From Solanum dulcamara (lineage: Eukaryota > Streptophyta > Magnoliopsida > Solanales > Solanaceae): a DNA stretch of 64,000 nucleotides. The notes beneath the pieces are model-generated. The model saw nothing but the letters and a program-made list of their open reading frames with translations, was not told where the DNA came from and ran no database searches. The stretch spans positions 53,925,732-53,989,731 of the forward strand of contig NC_077248.1 of NCBI RefSeq assembly GCF_947179165.1, given 5' to 3'. This document shows, one piece after another, positions 38,123-48,780 of the stretch; the first letter of the stretch is position 1; the number at the start of each line of letters is the position of its first letter. Made by a program: the position numbers and the translations under genes.

Positions 38123-38254
38123 AACTTGTATATTAATTACTTGGATGAAAATATATGTTATCGCAATAGATGGGAATCTCCCTACAGTTTGTATAAAGTC
38201 TTTAGGGAAGTATTATTCAACATTCGGGGAAGAATGTTCTAAAGAGGGGAAGGA
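38123..38254 (+). other. 3' untranslated segment and polypurine tract of element 3
   Basis: After the integrase end comes a short spacer, then AAAGAGGGGAAGGA at 38241-38254 directly before the LTR TG. This is the plus-strand primer tract. Confidence 0.75.
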
Positions 38255-41200
38255 TGTTACACCCCACACTCTCGAGCTCAGAATGTCTTCTTGAGTTCCT
38301 TAGACATTATCATGTGAGCCGGATAAGCTACGACACTATCAAATGACTCTAACAAAGGGAGAAGGTGATACCCCATAGTAGGGAAGGTTGGAAATAGAGT
38401 CATACGAATCCAGAAGGAATTGGAGGCCAAGTAATGAGTCATAGGACTCGATGTACCTACGTAAGCTACTGACTTATAAGTCTTACATACTTGAGCTACT
38501 TGAGAACATACCAAGCTTACGTAGACAATATTACATAGGCTCTTAAAATAGGACAAGATTACGAACCCATAAGGAAGAGGAAAGAGGACACGTGGCAGCC
38601 AATGAAAGAGTGCCACATGGCAGAAGGTGACCCACCTGCTTGGGGTCAAGTAGGTGACCCACCTACTTAAGGGTGGGCCCCACCAAGGATATGTGGTAGC
38701 CTAGGAGCCTTGACAGGGATATGTGGCCCAATAAGGTCTTGACACGTGTCACCCTAAGGGGATGACACATGTTACCTCTTGGGAAGACCTATATATGTAT
38801 GTTATGTGACTCAAAACTTCAGTTTCTATCCAAATTTCAGCCTAGAAAAAGAAAGAAAACGTGAGAAAAAAAGAGAGAAAATGCTAGAAGCAAAGAGAGG
38901 ACCCTACGGGTTGGCCAAGAGAAAAAGGTAAGGTCCGATTTCATTCTGTTAATTAATTATTTAAGGTATACTACGTTGATATAATGGTATTTAATAATGA
39001 AAAATTTCTATATGGGGCAGAAAAAATGGACAGCAAACAGTCCACGCAGTTTCAGCGCGACTAAAGAAGTTTCGAGGCGCAATTTTGGCTTATTTTAGCC
39101 AATTTCGGGTAAGGTAAGAATTATCCTTTATATTTGGAATTTATGGGGGTTTTATGTAGTGTATTATATACCTTTTATACTGCTAGAAGGATAAAAAAGG
39201 TCATGGAAATGCTCGACAATAGAAACAATCGAAATTGAAGTCGTCGTAGTTAAATTATAGTCAAAATACGTCATTTTGTGTGTGGAGGCTGCTTCTGGTT
39301 GTGTGGTGTGTGTTTCAGGGCCTAAATGTGTCCTAAAATATGTGGGGGATCTTATGGTTTTATCCACATGACCCCCCTGCTTCGTACGGTTAAAGGTTTC
39401 GCAAAATAGAAACTAGAAACCCTATTTTGGATATCGTAATTTCAAGCGAGTCGTTCAGAGGTTGTAATGTATAATGTTTCCATGTTTTATATATGTATGA
39501 TCTGATTTTTATGTTGTTTGTTGGATGTACGTATTAGGGACGTAATTAGAAATTCATATAGGGCACATTATAGAGGAGGTGTTGCCCGATTTTCGTTAAT
39601 GCCTTAACTAGCTAAAGAACTAGTCGAGAAGACGAGCGAGAGGTTGAGTTCTATGAATACTCATATGTAACCTAAGATGCTGGAAATCCAAGGGTTATTA
39701 ATATTCGTGTCGATTTTATCTTACTTAGGTTCAGAGGAAGACGAGACGAATGAGATAAAGAGTAACCCGTAAGAGGTATGTGAAGCTTTCTTTTGGCATG
39801 TTTTTGGCATAAGTATGTAAAGCTATTCTTCTTTCTTTCTGGCATGTCTTAGATATAAGTTACGAATGGTTTGTATATGGAACTTGGGGATAATTCCATT
39901 CGTAAAGCTCCGAGTACAGTCCATAATTCTTATCCATTTCATAATGGTAGAACTCCTGTAATAGTTAAGCTATTGTCTTTTAAGGCTTCTATAGGATAAA
40001 AGGTAATATATGTAGAGCCTATTGAATCGTGTTCACTTCTAAATGCTAAGTCTCTTAGGTAACTGAGCTATCACCCTTGAGCCTTTTATACATGAACTAG
40101 TAACAGGATGCATGGGAAGCATGATCTCCTATTCATTTCTTAATATCAAAGTCCTTGAAGTAGTTGAACTGCTACCCTCGAGTCCCTATATGATGAATAC
40201 TAATTGAATGTATGAGCTCCCGTGCCTAAGAACTTTATAATGACAAGTGTATCTGATTTCATAAGCCGTTTGGTATTACCTTAATAAAAGTCTAGGACTC
40301 TTGAGACTCCGTCGATATGGTCCCTAATGGAATTTAGAGGATACTTGAGATGATGATCATTTTGATCCTCAATTGATAGTCCATGATGATTTTTATACCG
40401 AGTCTCAGATGATGAGCTAATTGTATATGGTTCCTCGTTACTCTACTCGTGCGGGCTGTTAATACGTCACTCACCGCATCCCATGAAGGGCCGGGCAGGA
40501 TAAACTCACCGTATCCCATGAAGGATCGGGCATGATAAATTCACCGCATCCCATGAAGGGCCGGGCATGATAAACGATAAAATGTTAATTCACCGCGTCC
40601 CATGAAGAGCAGGGTATGATATATGATGAAATGATTATTCACCGCGTCCCATGAAGGGACGGGCATGATATATGATGAAATGATTATCCACCGCATCTCA
40701 TGAAGGGCCAGGCATGATACACGATAAAATAACAGCTTCACTGAGTCCCTCACTAAAGGGCCAGATACAGTTTATAAAAATGCATATGGAAATATAATGA
40801 CACACTTGTACCACCAAGTCCCACAGCGGGCCAGGTATGGTATGTAAGGAGGATATACATGCCCTCATGTCATAGATGCAAGTAGAGAAATTCGTTAACT
40901 GTTATATTTGTTTCCTGCATCTCTACTTCAGTTGTTAGCTCAGTTATGTGTTGTTATGCTTTATATACTCAGTACATATATCGTACTAGCCCCCCGTTCT
41001 CTAGAGGGCTGCGTTTCATTCCCGCAGGTACAAATATTCATTTTGGAGATACGCCAGCTTAGGGTTTCCACTCAGCGATGTTGGAAGCGCTCCACTATTC
41101 CGGAGCCTAACTTTTGATACCAGTCATGTAATATATATATATTTATTTGTCTAGGGGTACGGTGGGGGCTCTGTCCCGCCATATGTTGCTATTACTATTC

Positions 41201-41492
41201 TTAGAGGTCTATAACATATGTATATGTGGGTTGTTTATAAGTTTGTTTCGACTGTGCCTATATGGCATATTATAAATGTTTTTATGTTATGGCAGCCTCG
41301 TCGGCTTGCGTGCCCTTTCATGATATGATACGAATGAAAGAGGTTACATGTACATGAAAAAGTTTTAAACTATTGAGGTTTTTGTGTATAGTATCACATC
41401 ACACATGGTTCAACTTAAGTGTAGCTGATAGATACGCATAATGGGGTTCTAGGTCGGACCCCAATCGCGGCCTACGGGGTTGGATCGTGACA
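38255..41492 (+). repeat. 3' LTR of element 3
   Basis: About 3238 bp, starting TGTTACACCCC and ending GATCGTGACA. It is collinear with 11516-14680. ACACGTGGC at 38588-38596 and GACACGTGTC at 38741-38750 (G-box/ABRE words) and the TATA box near 38789 lie in the same region as in the 5' LTR. A tandem block at 40472-40730 has six units against five in the 5' LTR. A GTAAGG follows a purine-rich leader at about 38935, as in the 5' LTR. Confidence 0.88.
40472..40730 (+). repeat. Tandem repeats in 3' LTR, six units
   Basis: Six imperfect copies of the unit starting ACCGCATCCCATGAAGG, in short (about 35) and long (about 50) forms. Confidence 0.85.
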
Positions 41493-42580
41493 CTCTAACT
41501 CTTGACGAGTCTAAAGGGTATAGAATCAGCGCTGCCCATCGCCAAAGTAATAGCACTCTGATCCAAACGACCGGTAGCCTAAGTCTGACCCGAGGTCTAG
41601 CTCCACTCCTAACTTTTTTCATGATGACCCAACGTTACACATTTGTAGCACACATTCAATCCCGCTAAGAACTCTCTCCTACGTTTTTTTCCCATACTTC
41701 TTGCATGAGGGAACAACCTACCCACTCAGAGCTCTTCCTTTTTCCTTGGGATTAGGAAACTTATCCTTATAAATTTTGGAGAATGAATGTTTGATGAAGC
41801 TTGGATGCAATACCTTTGATGAAACTGAGGACGATCATCATTACCAGACTTATCATGTGAGAAGTTATTGCTATCGGTTCGAGCCCTCTTGGACTACTTC
41901 TTAGACCTCTCATTTAGCTTTTCTTACTCGATTTGTTTGGAATGTGTCATAAGTCTTGAAATATCCATCTTCTTGATAAGAATGGCGGTTCTACATGCTT
42001 TGACCGCCAAATCGGACACACCCAAAACAATCTTGCTCATATGAGCCCTCGGATCCACAACCATGAAAGGAGCATACTTGGACAACTTTGTGAACTTGAG
42101 GGCATACTCCCTCACACTCATGTTATCTTGGTGTAAATTGATGAACTCTTGCACCTTAGCCTACCTCAATTCCAACGGAAAGAATCGGTCAAGAAAAAGC
42201 ATCATTGAATTCCTTCCAATCAACGGGACCCTCATCCATACCTCTTTTACCTTGCCATTGTTCATACCATACTTGAGAAACCCCTTTGAGTTGATATGCC
42301 ATTAGGTCCACTTTCTCCACCGGACTAACCCTTATGATGTAAACAATCTTGTCAATACTCTCCATGAACTTTTGTGGATCCTCATCCACCTTAGAACCAT
42401 GAAACTTGGAAGGATTCATATGGATGAAATCATGAACTCAGCTAGTCGTCGTACCCACATTTGGGTTCACGGGAGCTGCCACCTCTTGATTCACTTGAGC
42501 CGCTATGGCTTGATTAAGGACTTGAAAAGTGGCTCAAAACTCTGCATTAGGTCCTAAACACGTCTAGGTTCATTAGCTAA
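41493..42580 (-). pseudogene. Gag pseudogene of a minus-strand gypsy element
   Basis: Minus-strand frames give [20 protein letters not shown] near 42360-42419, AYQLKGVSQVWYEQW near 42260-42300, MQEFINLHQDNMSVREYALK and FTKLSKYAPFMV near 42060-42154, and a decayed zinc knuckle CYKCVTLGHHEKS near 41630-41670. It is the same gag type as 55413-56455 (shared [23 protein letters not shown] and FTNLSKYAP words). Frameshifts separate the blocks. The part nearest 41493 is the gag-protease junction side. It might belong to the same insertion as the integrase end at 10475-11493, split by element 3, but RT would then have to be lost. Confidence 0.82.
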
Positions 42581-42589
42581 CAGTTTAGG

Positions 42590-42870
42590 GAAAGGTCTAA
42601 AGTGCCCTTACTAAAAACTAAATTCGGCCAAAAATACATTGCCAGGTTCGCGACGCGGAGGCAATCAAGTCCGTGATGCGTACTTGTCGCACATGTTACT
42701 GGTTTGCGCAGTTTCTTGAGAAATCTATTTTTTGATCTACGAGTCCTAAAAATTCACCAAAACTATTTTTTTGCAGGTTTTGACCCCCTGATCGATATTC
42801 CGAACTCGGATTTTTCAAAAATATTAAGGTTAATGCGTTACATGAGCGGCCTAATCCCAAGACATTCTTA
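42590..42870 (-). repeat. Truncated LTR fragment with CpG-rich words
   Basis: A run including AAATTCGGCCAAAAAT, TTCGCGACGCGG and a second GTCCGTGATGCG word resembles the CpG-rich part of the LTRs at 58440-58580 and 63735-63850. It adjoins the gag start, where a 5' LTR would be expected, but only about 280 bases remain and no primer site is visible. Confidence 0.5.
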
Positions 42871-43640
42871 AGGCACTTATGAGCATTTTGAGGGATATTA
42901 CATTTGTTGATTTTGAAAATTATGAGTCAATTCCTATTAATATTAATACATATGAATTGGAGAAAATGATTTGAAATATGTAGACGTTATAATTTATTAT
43001 ATACAACTAATTGTAAGTTTGTAACTTGTATGTTTTGAATTTTATCAATATATTAATAAAGTCAATTTTTTCCCTACAAATTTTGTATGATTCAATTAAA
43101 TAATTATTTTTACTTTACATAATCATCTAAAGAAATTAAATTTGTAGTCACTATTAAGATTTCAATACTTAAAAAAATATTATTATAATAAATAGTATAT
43201 GATGAGTATATTTGTTATACATTGTAAGTATATATAATATATAATGTAAGTAATAGATAGTATATTGTGAGTATATTAGATATACATTGTAAGTATATAT
43301 AATATATAATGTAAGTAATAGATAGTATATTGTAAGTATATTAGATATACATTGTAAGTATATATAATATAAGTATATCACTATAATATATAGTATATTG
43401 TAAGTATATAAATTGTTATAATTACTTCTAAATTAAATAAATAATGATATACTATATTGATGATTGACTCAAATTTTCGAATACATCAACGGCGCAAAAA
43501 AAAATTAAGCCCAACGGATCCGGCCCGTTAAGCCCGACCACTATACCCTTAATGGGTCATGAGCCAGATTTTTAACATTGTTTTCACTGTAGAGACCGGA
43601 CCAGACCACTTAACACTCATATTATAAAGAGATATTCCTA
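42871..43640. other. AT-rich intergenic DNA with a 65-bp minisatellite
   Basis: No gene is visible. At about 43193-43400 a unit of about 65 bases (GTAAGTATATATAATATATA followed by ATGTAAGTAATAGATAGTAT) occurs roughly 2.7 times. At 43510-43600 a GC-richer patch (GATCCGGCCCGTTAAGCCCG) is reminiscent of subterminal GGCCCG motifs of some hAT elements, but no ends were found. Confidence 0.55.
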
Positions 43641-43641
43641 T

Positions 43642-43936
43642 GTGGATAATATTCACCATCACTTTATCCACAATCACAAACCACCACTACTAACCACCTT
43701 TGCCATCACAACCATCAATACCACCACCACCATCATTGTCAACCACCATTACCGTTGTCTACCACTAAGCATCTCTGTCATCACAATCACCACCATTATT
43801 AACTACTACTGTCAGCCGCTACCACACACTTACCTCCTTCATCATTATGATTATATCCATTACTATCACCTCCTCGTTTTTGTAACCGCCGCCACCTCCA
43901 TCACCACTATCATCACAAAAGTCAATTCCTACTACC
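43642..43936. repeat. CCA/CAT-rich low-complexity DNA, left part
   Basis: Imperfect ACCACC, ATCACC and CATCAC trinucleotides dominate. The 135-codon open frame here is low-complexity (Thr, Ile, His) and not a credible gene. The same texture resumes at 45122-45530 after the hAT-like element. Confidence 0.75.
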
Positions 43937-45019
43937 CAGAGGTGGGTCTAGGATTTGAAGGTTATGGATGTCATATCGTTCTGTTGATTAAATTGATCAA
44001 ATATTTAACCTATTTTGACCTTGTAAATGGCATTTTTGGACGGCTTTGATTTGGTTATTCATCCTTTTAGTTGATGATGACAAGTAGATCAAACAAAAAA
44101 TATTATAATAGCCTATAGCGCAAAGAATTTTTTTCCCAACAATTAGTATTCATTTATAATAGCACCCGAATAATTTCACATACATAATTTTAGTAACCGA
44201 AACAGTCGATGCATTGACTCCTACCAACTGAAAATCTAAACAGGCAAAGAAAATCAAATGAGATTTTAGTATGGTTTTCACGTCATCCTTTATTGAAACA
44301 TACATTTTATATTGTAAATTAAAATTTTCAACAAAATTCAAATTATCATGACCCAAACAAATTTTTTTCATATGCATCCAATGATTTTGATAATAGAACA
44401 AAGAGCAAGAGAAATTAACTCATCGAATTTCTGAAATTTTGACGAAAAGAAATGAGCTAGAAAGAATTAGTTGGAAGAAGAAAATTATTACTCCTTCCAT
44501 CTCAATTACATCATTTGCAATTTGTCGTCTAATTATTACTCTCTCTATCCTAATTTTTTTAGAATAGATTTAAAAAAAAAATTGTGTCACATAAATTCAG
44601 ATAAAGGAATTGGAGTAATATTTTATGCTTGAAAAATAGTAAAAATTACAACGAAATAATATCGGCAAAAATCAGATTTAGAACTTCTGCAACTTGACAT
44701 CATATACATGGATGTCATCTTTACATGTATTACTATATTATATTAAAGTATCATAACATAGTAATGCCTATTAAAAATATTATGTTACTCATGACCTAAT
44801 GGTTTAGGCGCTGACTCCTAATCAACCGAGTTGCGTTCGAATCTTTGCCTGACCCCTATTATTTTTTTGAAAAAGAAACAGAAAATGCATCATAAAATGT
44901 ACATACTAAATATGCCAAACAAGAATCAAACTCGCATCCGAGAAGTCGATCCTTCACCACTGGCACCATGTGCCTACTTGTTTCTAGGGGTGACAAGTCT
45001 ATTATTTATAATTCTTGTT

Positions 45020-45050
<31 letters not shown>

Positions 45051-45121
45051 AAATTTCAATCGAGATCACTGGGTGCCATGACACCCCCTTACATATACAT
45101 AGATTCGCCTCTGCTACTACC
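43929..45121. mobile_element. Non-autonomous hAT-like element with 8-bp target-site duplication
   Basis: The element spans 43937-45113 (1177 bp). CTACTACC occurs on both sides (43929-43936 and 45114-45121), the 8-bp duplication typical of hAT. Left end CAGAGGTGGGTCTA and the inverted right end CAGAGGCGAATCTA agree at 11 of 14 positions. No transposase frame is present. It sits inside CCA-rich DNA that continues on both sides, so the empty site is easy to imagine. Contents include decayed MITE-like ends near 44490-44620, two tRNA-like Pol III promoter pairs (44795-44990) and a TA microsatellite near 45023-45050. Confidence 0.75.
44795..44990. repeat. tRNA-like (SINE-like) modules in opposite orientations
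   Basis: Plus strand: TGGTTTAGGCG at 44800-44810 fits the A-box consensus TRGYNNARNNG, and GTTCGAATC at 44835-44843 fits the B-box consensus GWTCRANNC, 24 bases apart. Minus strand: TGGTGCCAGTG (44958-44968) and GTTTGATTC (44923-44931) fit with one mismatch each. No complete tRNA fold or target-site duplications were established, so these may be SINE heads, tRNA pseudogenes or chance. Confidence 0.4.
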
Positions 45122-45530
45122 AACAAACTTCGCCATCACAACTAGTACTGTCGCCAACTACCACCATACATTCTTCGGTCACCACCACCGCCTCCACCTC
45201 CGCCACTATTATTTGTCACTATCACCACTATGGTCAATCTCTACTACCAACCACTTCCACGATCATAACTAACATTGTCGTCAACTACCACAAACACATC
45301 ACCAACCACCACACATTCTTCAACCACCACCATCAACACCGTCAGCTACTAACATCGACCAACTTCTTCATTACAACCACCAACACCACTACCAATCGTT
45401 ACCATTATGATAGTCACCACAATAACAACCACTTCCACTGTCACAACTATCACAACCATCATTACTAGCCATGAACAATAACTATTACCATCACCACCAT
45501 CACTACAAACTATCTCCACCATCACTAACA
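45122..45530. repeat. CCA-rich low-complexity DNA, right part
   Basis: Continues the texture of 43642-43928 (ACCACC, CAACTACC, CATCACC words). From 45531 to 45926 the DNA is AT-rich with nothing recognised. Confidence 0.75.
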
Positions 45531-45926
45531 CGTATAAGTGTTTTAGTTCTTTTAATCAAATATGATTTTATTTCATTAAATCTTTTTTAATATTTAATTA
45601 ATTTTTATTTGAGTTGTATATTTATTATGTACATGTAAGTAAATTTGTACGTTCAGATGTTGGAAAACAAATATTCTTTATCATTCAGTATCAAGATTTA
45701 GAGACAACAACTTAATCATTCAAATATGCATTCAGATTCAGACGTCTAAATCTTAATAAAAACAAATGAGGTCTTACTCAGTTTCATAATAATGATGTTT
45801 GTAGCTTAGGCACGATATTTAAGAAAATTACTAACTCCTAAAAAGTATGAAGTGTTTTTATTAACTCACCATCAATCAAATGCCTTAAAAAGAATTACTT
45901 AAATGGCTTATTAATTAACAATAACA

Positions 45927-47113
45927 TAACCAATAGGCCAAATCCATCGGTGGCCCCTTAAAGTTCCCACCAACTTTCACTTAGATACCTAAACCAGGAG
46001 ATGTTCATTTTAGACACCTAATGTAAGGGTCTGATGTGTCATTTTGACACTTTTTAAATAATCTGAAGTTGGAGTGTAGAGCGTGTATTACACTTTCCTC
46101 CACATAGATTAGTTGACCAATTAAATCCTACCAACCCTACTAACTTTACACGTCATATAACTTTAAGATTAAATGCCCAAAACTTGATCTTCAACACACT
46201 GTGTCCATTGTCTCTTCAGTTCAAATGAAACCCTCTTCCTTCTTCACCGAGAAAAAAATCAAGAATTTGGCTTGGTTCTTTTGCTACTGCTGAAATGGCT
46301 GCCAGAGCACATGATGTAGCTGCAATATCCATTAAAGGTCACTTATCTTTACTCAATTTCCCTGAATTAGCCCATCAATTTCCTAAACCAGCTTCCAAAT
46401 GTGCTAAAGATATTCAAACTGCAGCCACGAAGGCTGCATCTTTGGATATTTCTCCAAGAAATTGCATGGAAAAACAGAGTAAAGATGATTAATGGAAATG
46501 GCCTGTTCTCCTGATGAAGAAACAGAGTCAACAGAATCATCTTTGAGGAGTAACAATGAGGACCCTTTTCTTGATTTGCCCGATCTTCTACTGGATCTTA
46601 CTCAAAAATTTGATCAATTATGTTACTATAATTCATCCTGGGATTTGGCTGGAGCTGAAAGTAGTGACTCTAATTACTGTGAATTTTGGCCTGAAGATCT
46701 CCATATGTTGGATTACAACCATGAAACTTCACCAGCTGCAACAATGTAATTTTTTGATGAAAGAGAGAAAAACAAAGAAGAAGAGAGAACTGATTTTTGC
46801 CTTTTTCTTTTACCAAATCAGAGAAACAATCTAAGAAATTAGGGCAAAAATGAAGAAGAAGAGGCATAAAAATATAGACAAGAGAGATATGACCGTTATA
46901 GGCCTTGTTTGATGCCACATCAGATGAAAAAATAGCTTCTACGCGCCTCAGGTAAGTGCAAAACACGCGAGGGGCTAGTTGTTTAAAAAGTGTCAAAATG
47001 ACACATCAGACCCTTACATTAAGTGTCTAAAATGAACATCTCCTGGTTTAGGTGTCTAAGTGAAAGTTGGTGCCAACTTTAAGGGGCCGCCAGTGGGTTT
47101 GGCCTAGCCAATA
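45927..47113. mobile_element. Pack-MULE-like element with 125-bp terminal inverted repeats
   Basis: The element spans 45936-47104 (1169 bp). The left end at 45936-46060 and the inverted right end at 46981-47104 are nearly identical over about 125 bases (shared GGCCCCTTAAAGTT, AACCAGGAGATGTTCATTTT and GGGTCTGATGTGTCATTTTG). The flanks TAACCAATA (45927-45935) and TAGCCAATA (47105-47113) agree at 8 of 9 bases, the 9-bp duplication of Mutator-like elements. There is no transposase. The interior holds a fragment of an AP2/ERF gene, which makes it a Pack-MULE by definition. Confidence 0.85.
46247..46749 (+). pseudogene. Captured DREB/ERF (AP2 domain) transcription-factor fragment
   Basis: The frame from 46247 reads [20 protein letters not shown], then [12 protein letters not shown] and [16 protein letters not shown]: the C-terminal half of an AP2 DNA-binding domain plus the flanking region typical of DREB-subfamily ERFs. 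[15 protein letters not shown] segment follows. The frame ends at 46492; a shifted frame (46492-46749) supplies the acidic C-terminus (ESTESS, DPFLDLPDLLLDLTQKFDQL, WDLAGAES), as in ERF034/035-like factors. The N-terminal half of the AP2 domain (YRGVR and WAAEIR region) is missing because capture begins mid-domain. With a truncated DNA-binding domain and a frameshift it cannot encode a working factor, but it could yield RNA homologous to the donor gene. Confidence 0.85.
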
Positions 47114-47201
47114 TAGTCACACATGTAGGCTCTAGGGAGGATAGTGTATATGCAATTTTATCTCTATCTTGTGAAGGTAGCTCTTTAATGATTTATTAGT
47201 T

Positions 47202-47441
47202 ATTCATTTTGTTCGAATTTATATGATTTACTTTCCTTTTTAGTCAGACCCAAAAGAATTACATATTTTTATATTTAGTAATAATTTAACTTTAAAATGA
47301 CTATTTTATCCCTAAAGAAATGATTTATAACCATACAAAATATATGACTTATTTTAGATCAAAAATTTCAAAATTCTTTCTTTCTTTCTTAAATTACATG
47401 TCAAGTCAAACTAACTCATATAAATTGATATGAAGGAAGTA
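47202..47441. mobile_element. 240-bp MITE of a common nightshade type
   Basis: Ends are imperfect inverted copies: ATTCATTTTGTTCGAATTTA on the left and, inverted, ACTTCCTTCATATCAATTTA on the right. Inside are CCTTTTTAGTC, ATTTAGTAATAATTTAACTT and CAAGTCAAACTAACTCATAT, matching the layout of an abundant short element I recognise from nightshade genomes (ends of the TCCCTCCGTCCCAATTTAT type). TA at both edges would fit a Stowaway-like duplication. The family name is inference. Confidence 0.65.
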
Positions 47442-48562
47442 TATAAAACTTAGGCCCAAGGATTGGTAGTGTAATGTGTGGGTTCAATTTTCGTCATTTG
47501 CCCATAATTCAAATTTCATTTTTTTGAATAAATATTTGGCTTACAAATGGATTTTTTTTAGTGAACGTGTTAAAAGCTTACTCCTATTTTTTTGTTTTCA
47601 TATTGAAAAAGTAATAAGAATGAGAGATGTTAACCTTTTTGTCATCCTGACGTCGAGTTATTTTTTCGCAGGACCTCCCCTACTATATTGTCGCCGCAGT
47701 AGAGTTTAATTTAAATAAGGATAAAATTGGAAGAAAAACGGAATACCTTCTTAGTTATAATCAGCTTGAAGTACTTCTTATGTTTATACTTTATTTTGAA
47801 ATAAAATAAAAACACCATTTGCCGGAGGAAATTCGAAGATGATATACCTCCTTGGAACCACATCAGTCTAATAAAACATAATAGTAGTTGAACAATTAAT
47901 TGTGCTTCCTCCCTTGTAACCATGCTCAACATTGCGGTAACAATCAAAGACCAAATGTATACTAATAAATATTGACCAGCTATACGTTTAGTCAAATCCA
48001 TTTAGTTTACAACAGAAATAAATACCATTGACTAAGAAATTCAATGTAGCTTGAACTTCTTATGTTCATACTTTAATTAGTTATAATCAAAAGATTATAT
48101 ATGTACTATTTCTGTCTCTCTCTCTCCATGTAATTGAGTCACATAATCTTATATCCACAATAAGCAAATAAATACTATATTCTAAAGACTTTTGCATACA
48201 TTTTTCAAAAGTCTAATCATAAAAGTATTTGTATAGCTACCCTTTTAAACGTCTCATTTAATAAGTGTCGACAAATTTAAACAGTAAATAAAGACTGAAT
48301 GAAAATAAGAAGCAGCAATAAACAGTTTGCCGTCGTTCTAAAATATTAAATATTGGAATAAATTCACTTTGCCGACAATATTTGGAATAGGGGTTTAGAA
48401 ATGTATAATCACAATTTATTCTTTTGTAATACACCATCGTATATTATCATGAAGGGTTTAATTAATAAATGCACAAGTTATAATCACAATTTTCACCTTG
48501 CCGACAATATTTGCAACCTATTCATTAATTAATATAAAATTTTTATAATTTTCCTTACTAAT
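47442..48562. other. AT-rich DNA without a supported gene
   Basis: The only notable frame is a 96-codon minus-strand ORF at 47711-48001 (starting MDLTKRIAGQYLLVYIWSLI) with hydrophobic stretches and a possible splice donor (GGTATATC on the minus strand). I do not recognise it. The rest shows no protein similarity or clear repeat. Confidence 0.4.
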
Positions 48563-48687
48563 TGTCACGATCCAATTTTGTGAGCCGCGATTAGCACCCA
48601 ACGAGCTACTTACTATTCAATATTCATTAGGTGAACCATTCACTACTTCCAACACAACGTTCAAAATAAATCATATCATAAAGTATA
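48563..48687. repeat. LTR-like terminus (left piece)
   Basis: TGTCACGATCCAATTTTGTG at 48563 has the start seen in gypsy LTRs elsewhere in this window. It runs about 120 bases before the minisatellite-filled element interrupts it. A weaker second copy of this start lies at 52217 (TATCACAATCCAAATTGAG, with a shared CATTAGGTGAACC word later). No primer site or coding region was found. Confidence 0.45.
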
Positions 48688-48780
48688 GGAAAAATTCTAA
48701 TATAGCAAACCGATATATATATATATATATAGTACATAACTACAATCTAGTCTATTTCTCCTCCCCGCTCCCCAATTCAG

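Larger units (their letters stand above)
11494..41492 (+). mobile_element. Large LARD-like gypsy element (element 3), with nested insertions
   Basis: Two direct LTRs of about 3.2 kb (11516-14680 and 38255-41492) share start (TGTTACACC), internal tandem repeats and end (TGTGATA / CGTGACA). A Met-tRNA primer site follows the first and a polypurine tract precedes the second. After removing the nested 20.7-kb chain, the interior is only about 2.9 kb (14681-15626 plus 36294-38254), with no gag, protease or RT and just an integrase vestige. Long LTRs around a mostly non-coding interior fit the non-autonomous class called LARDs (large retrotransposon derivatives). No matching target-site duplication was found: left flank is integrase, right flank is gag of minus-strand gypsy DNA. 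Confidence 0.8.

Noticed and set aside
42189..42419. Possible host gene with a WYEQW motif
   Set aside because: The words before and after it ([26 protein letters not shown]) are those of gypsy gag, as in 55413-56455.
43642..44049. A 135-codon Thr/Ile/His-rich ORF
   Set aside because: It is composed of CCA/CAT low-complexity sequence and runs across the left end of the hAT-like element.
45349..45531. Val/Gly-rich minus-strand ORF
   Set aside because: This is the reverse translation of CCA-rich low-complexity DNA.
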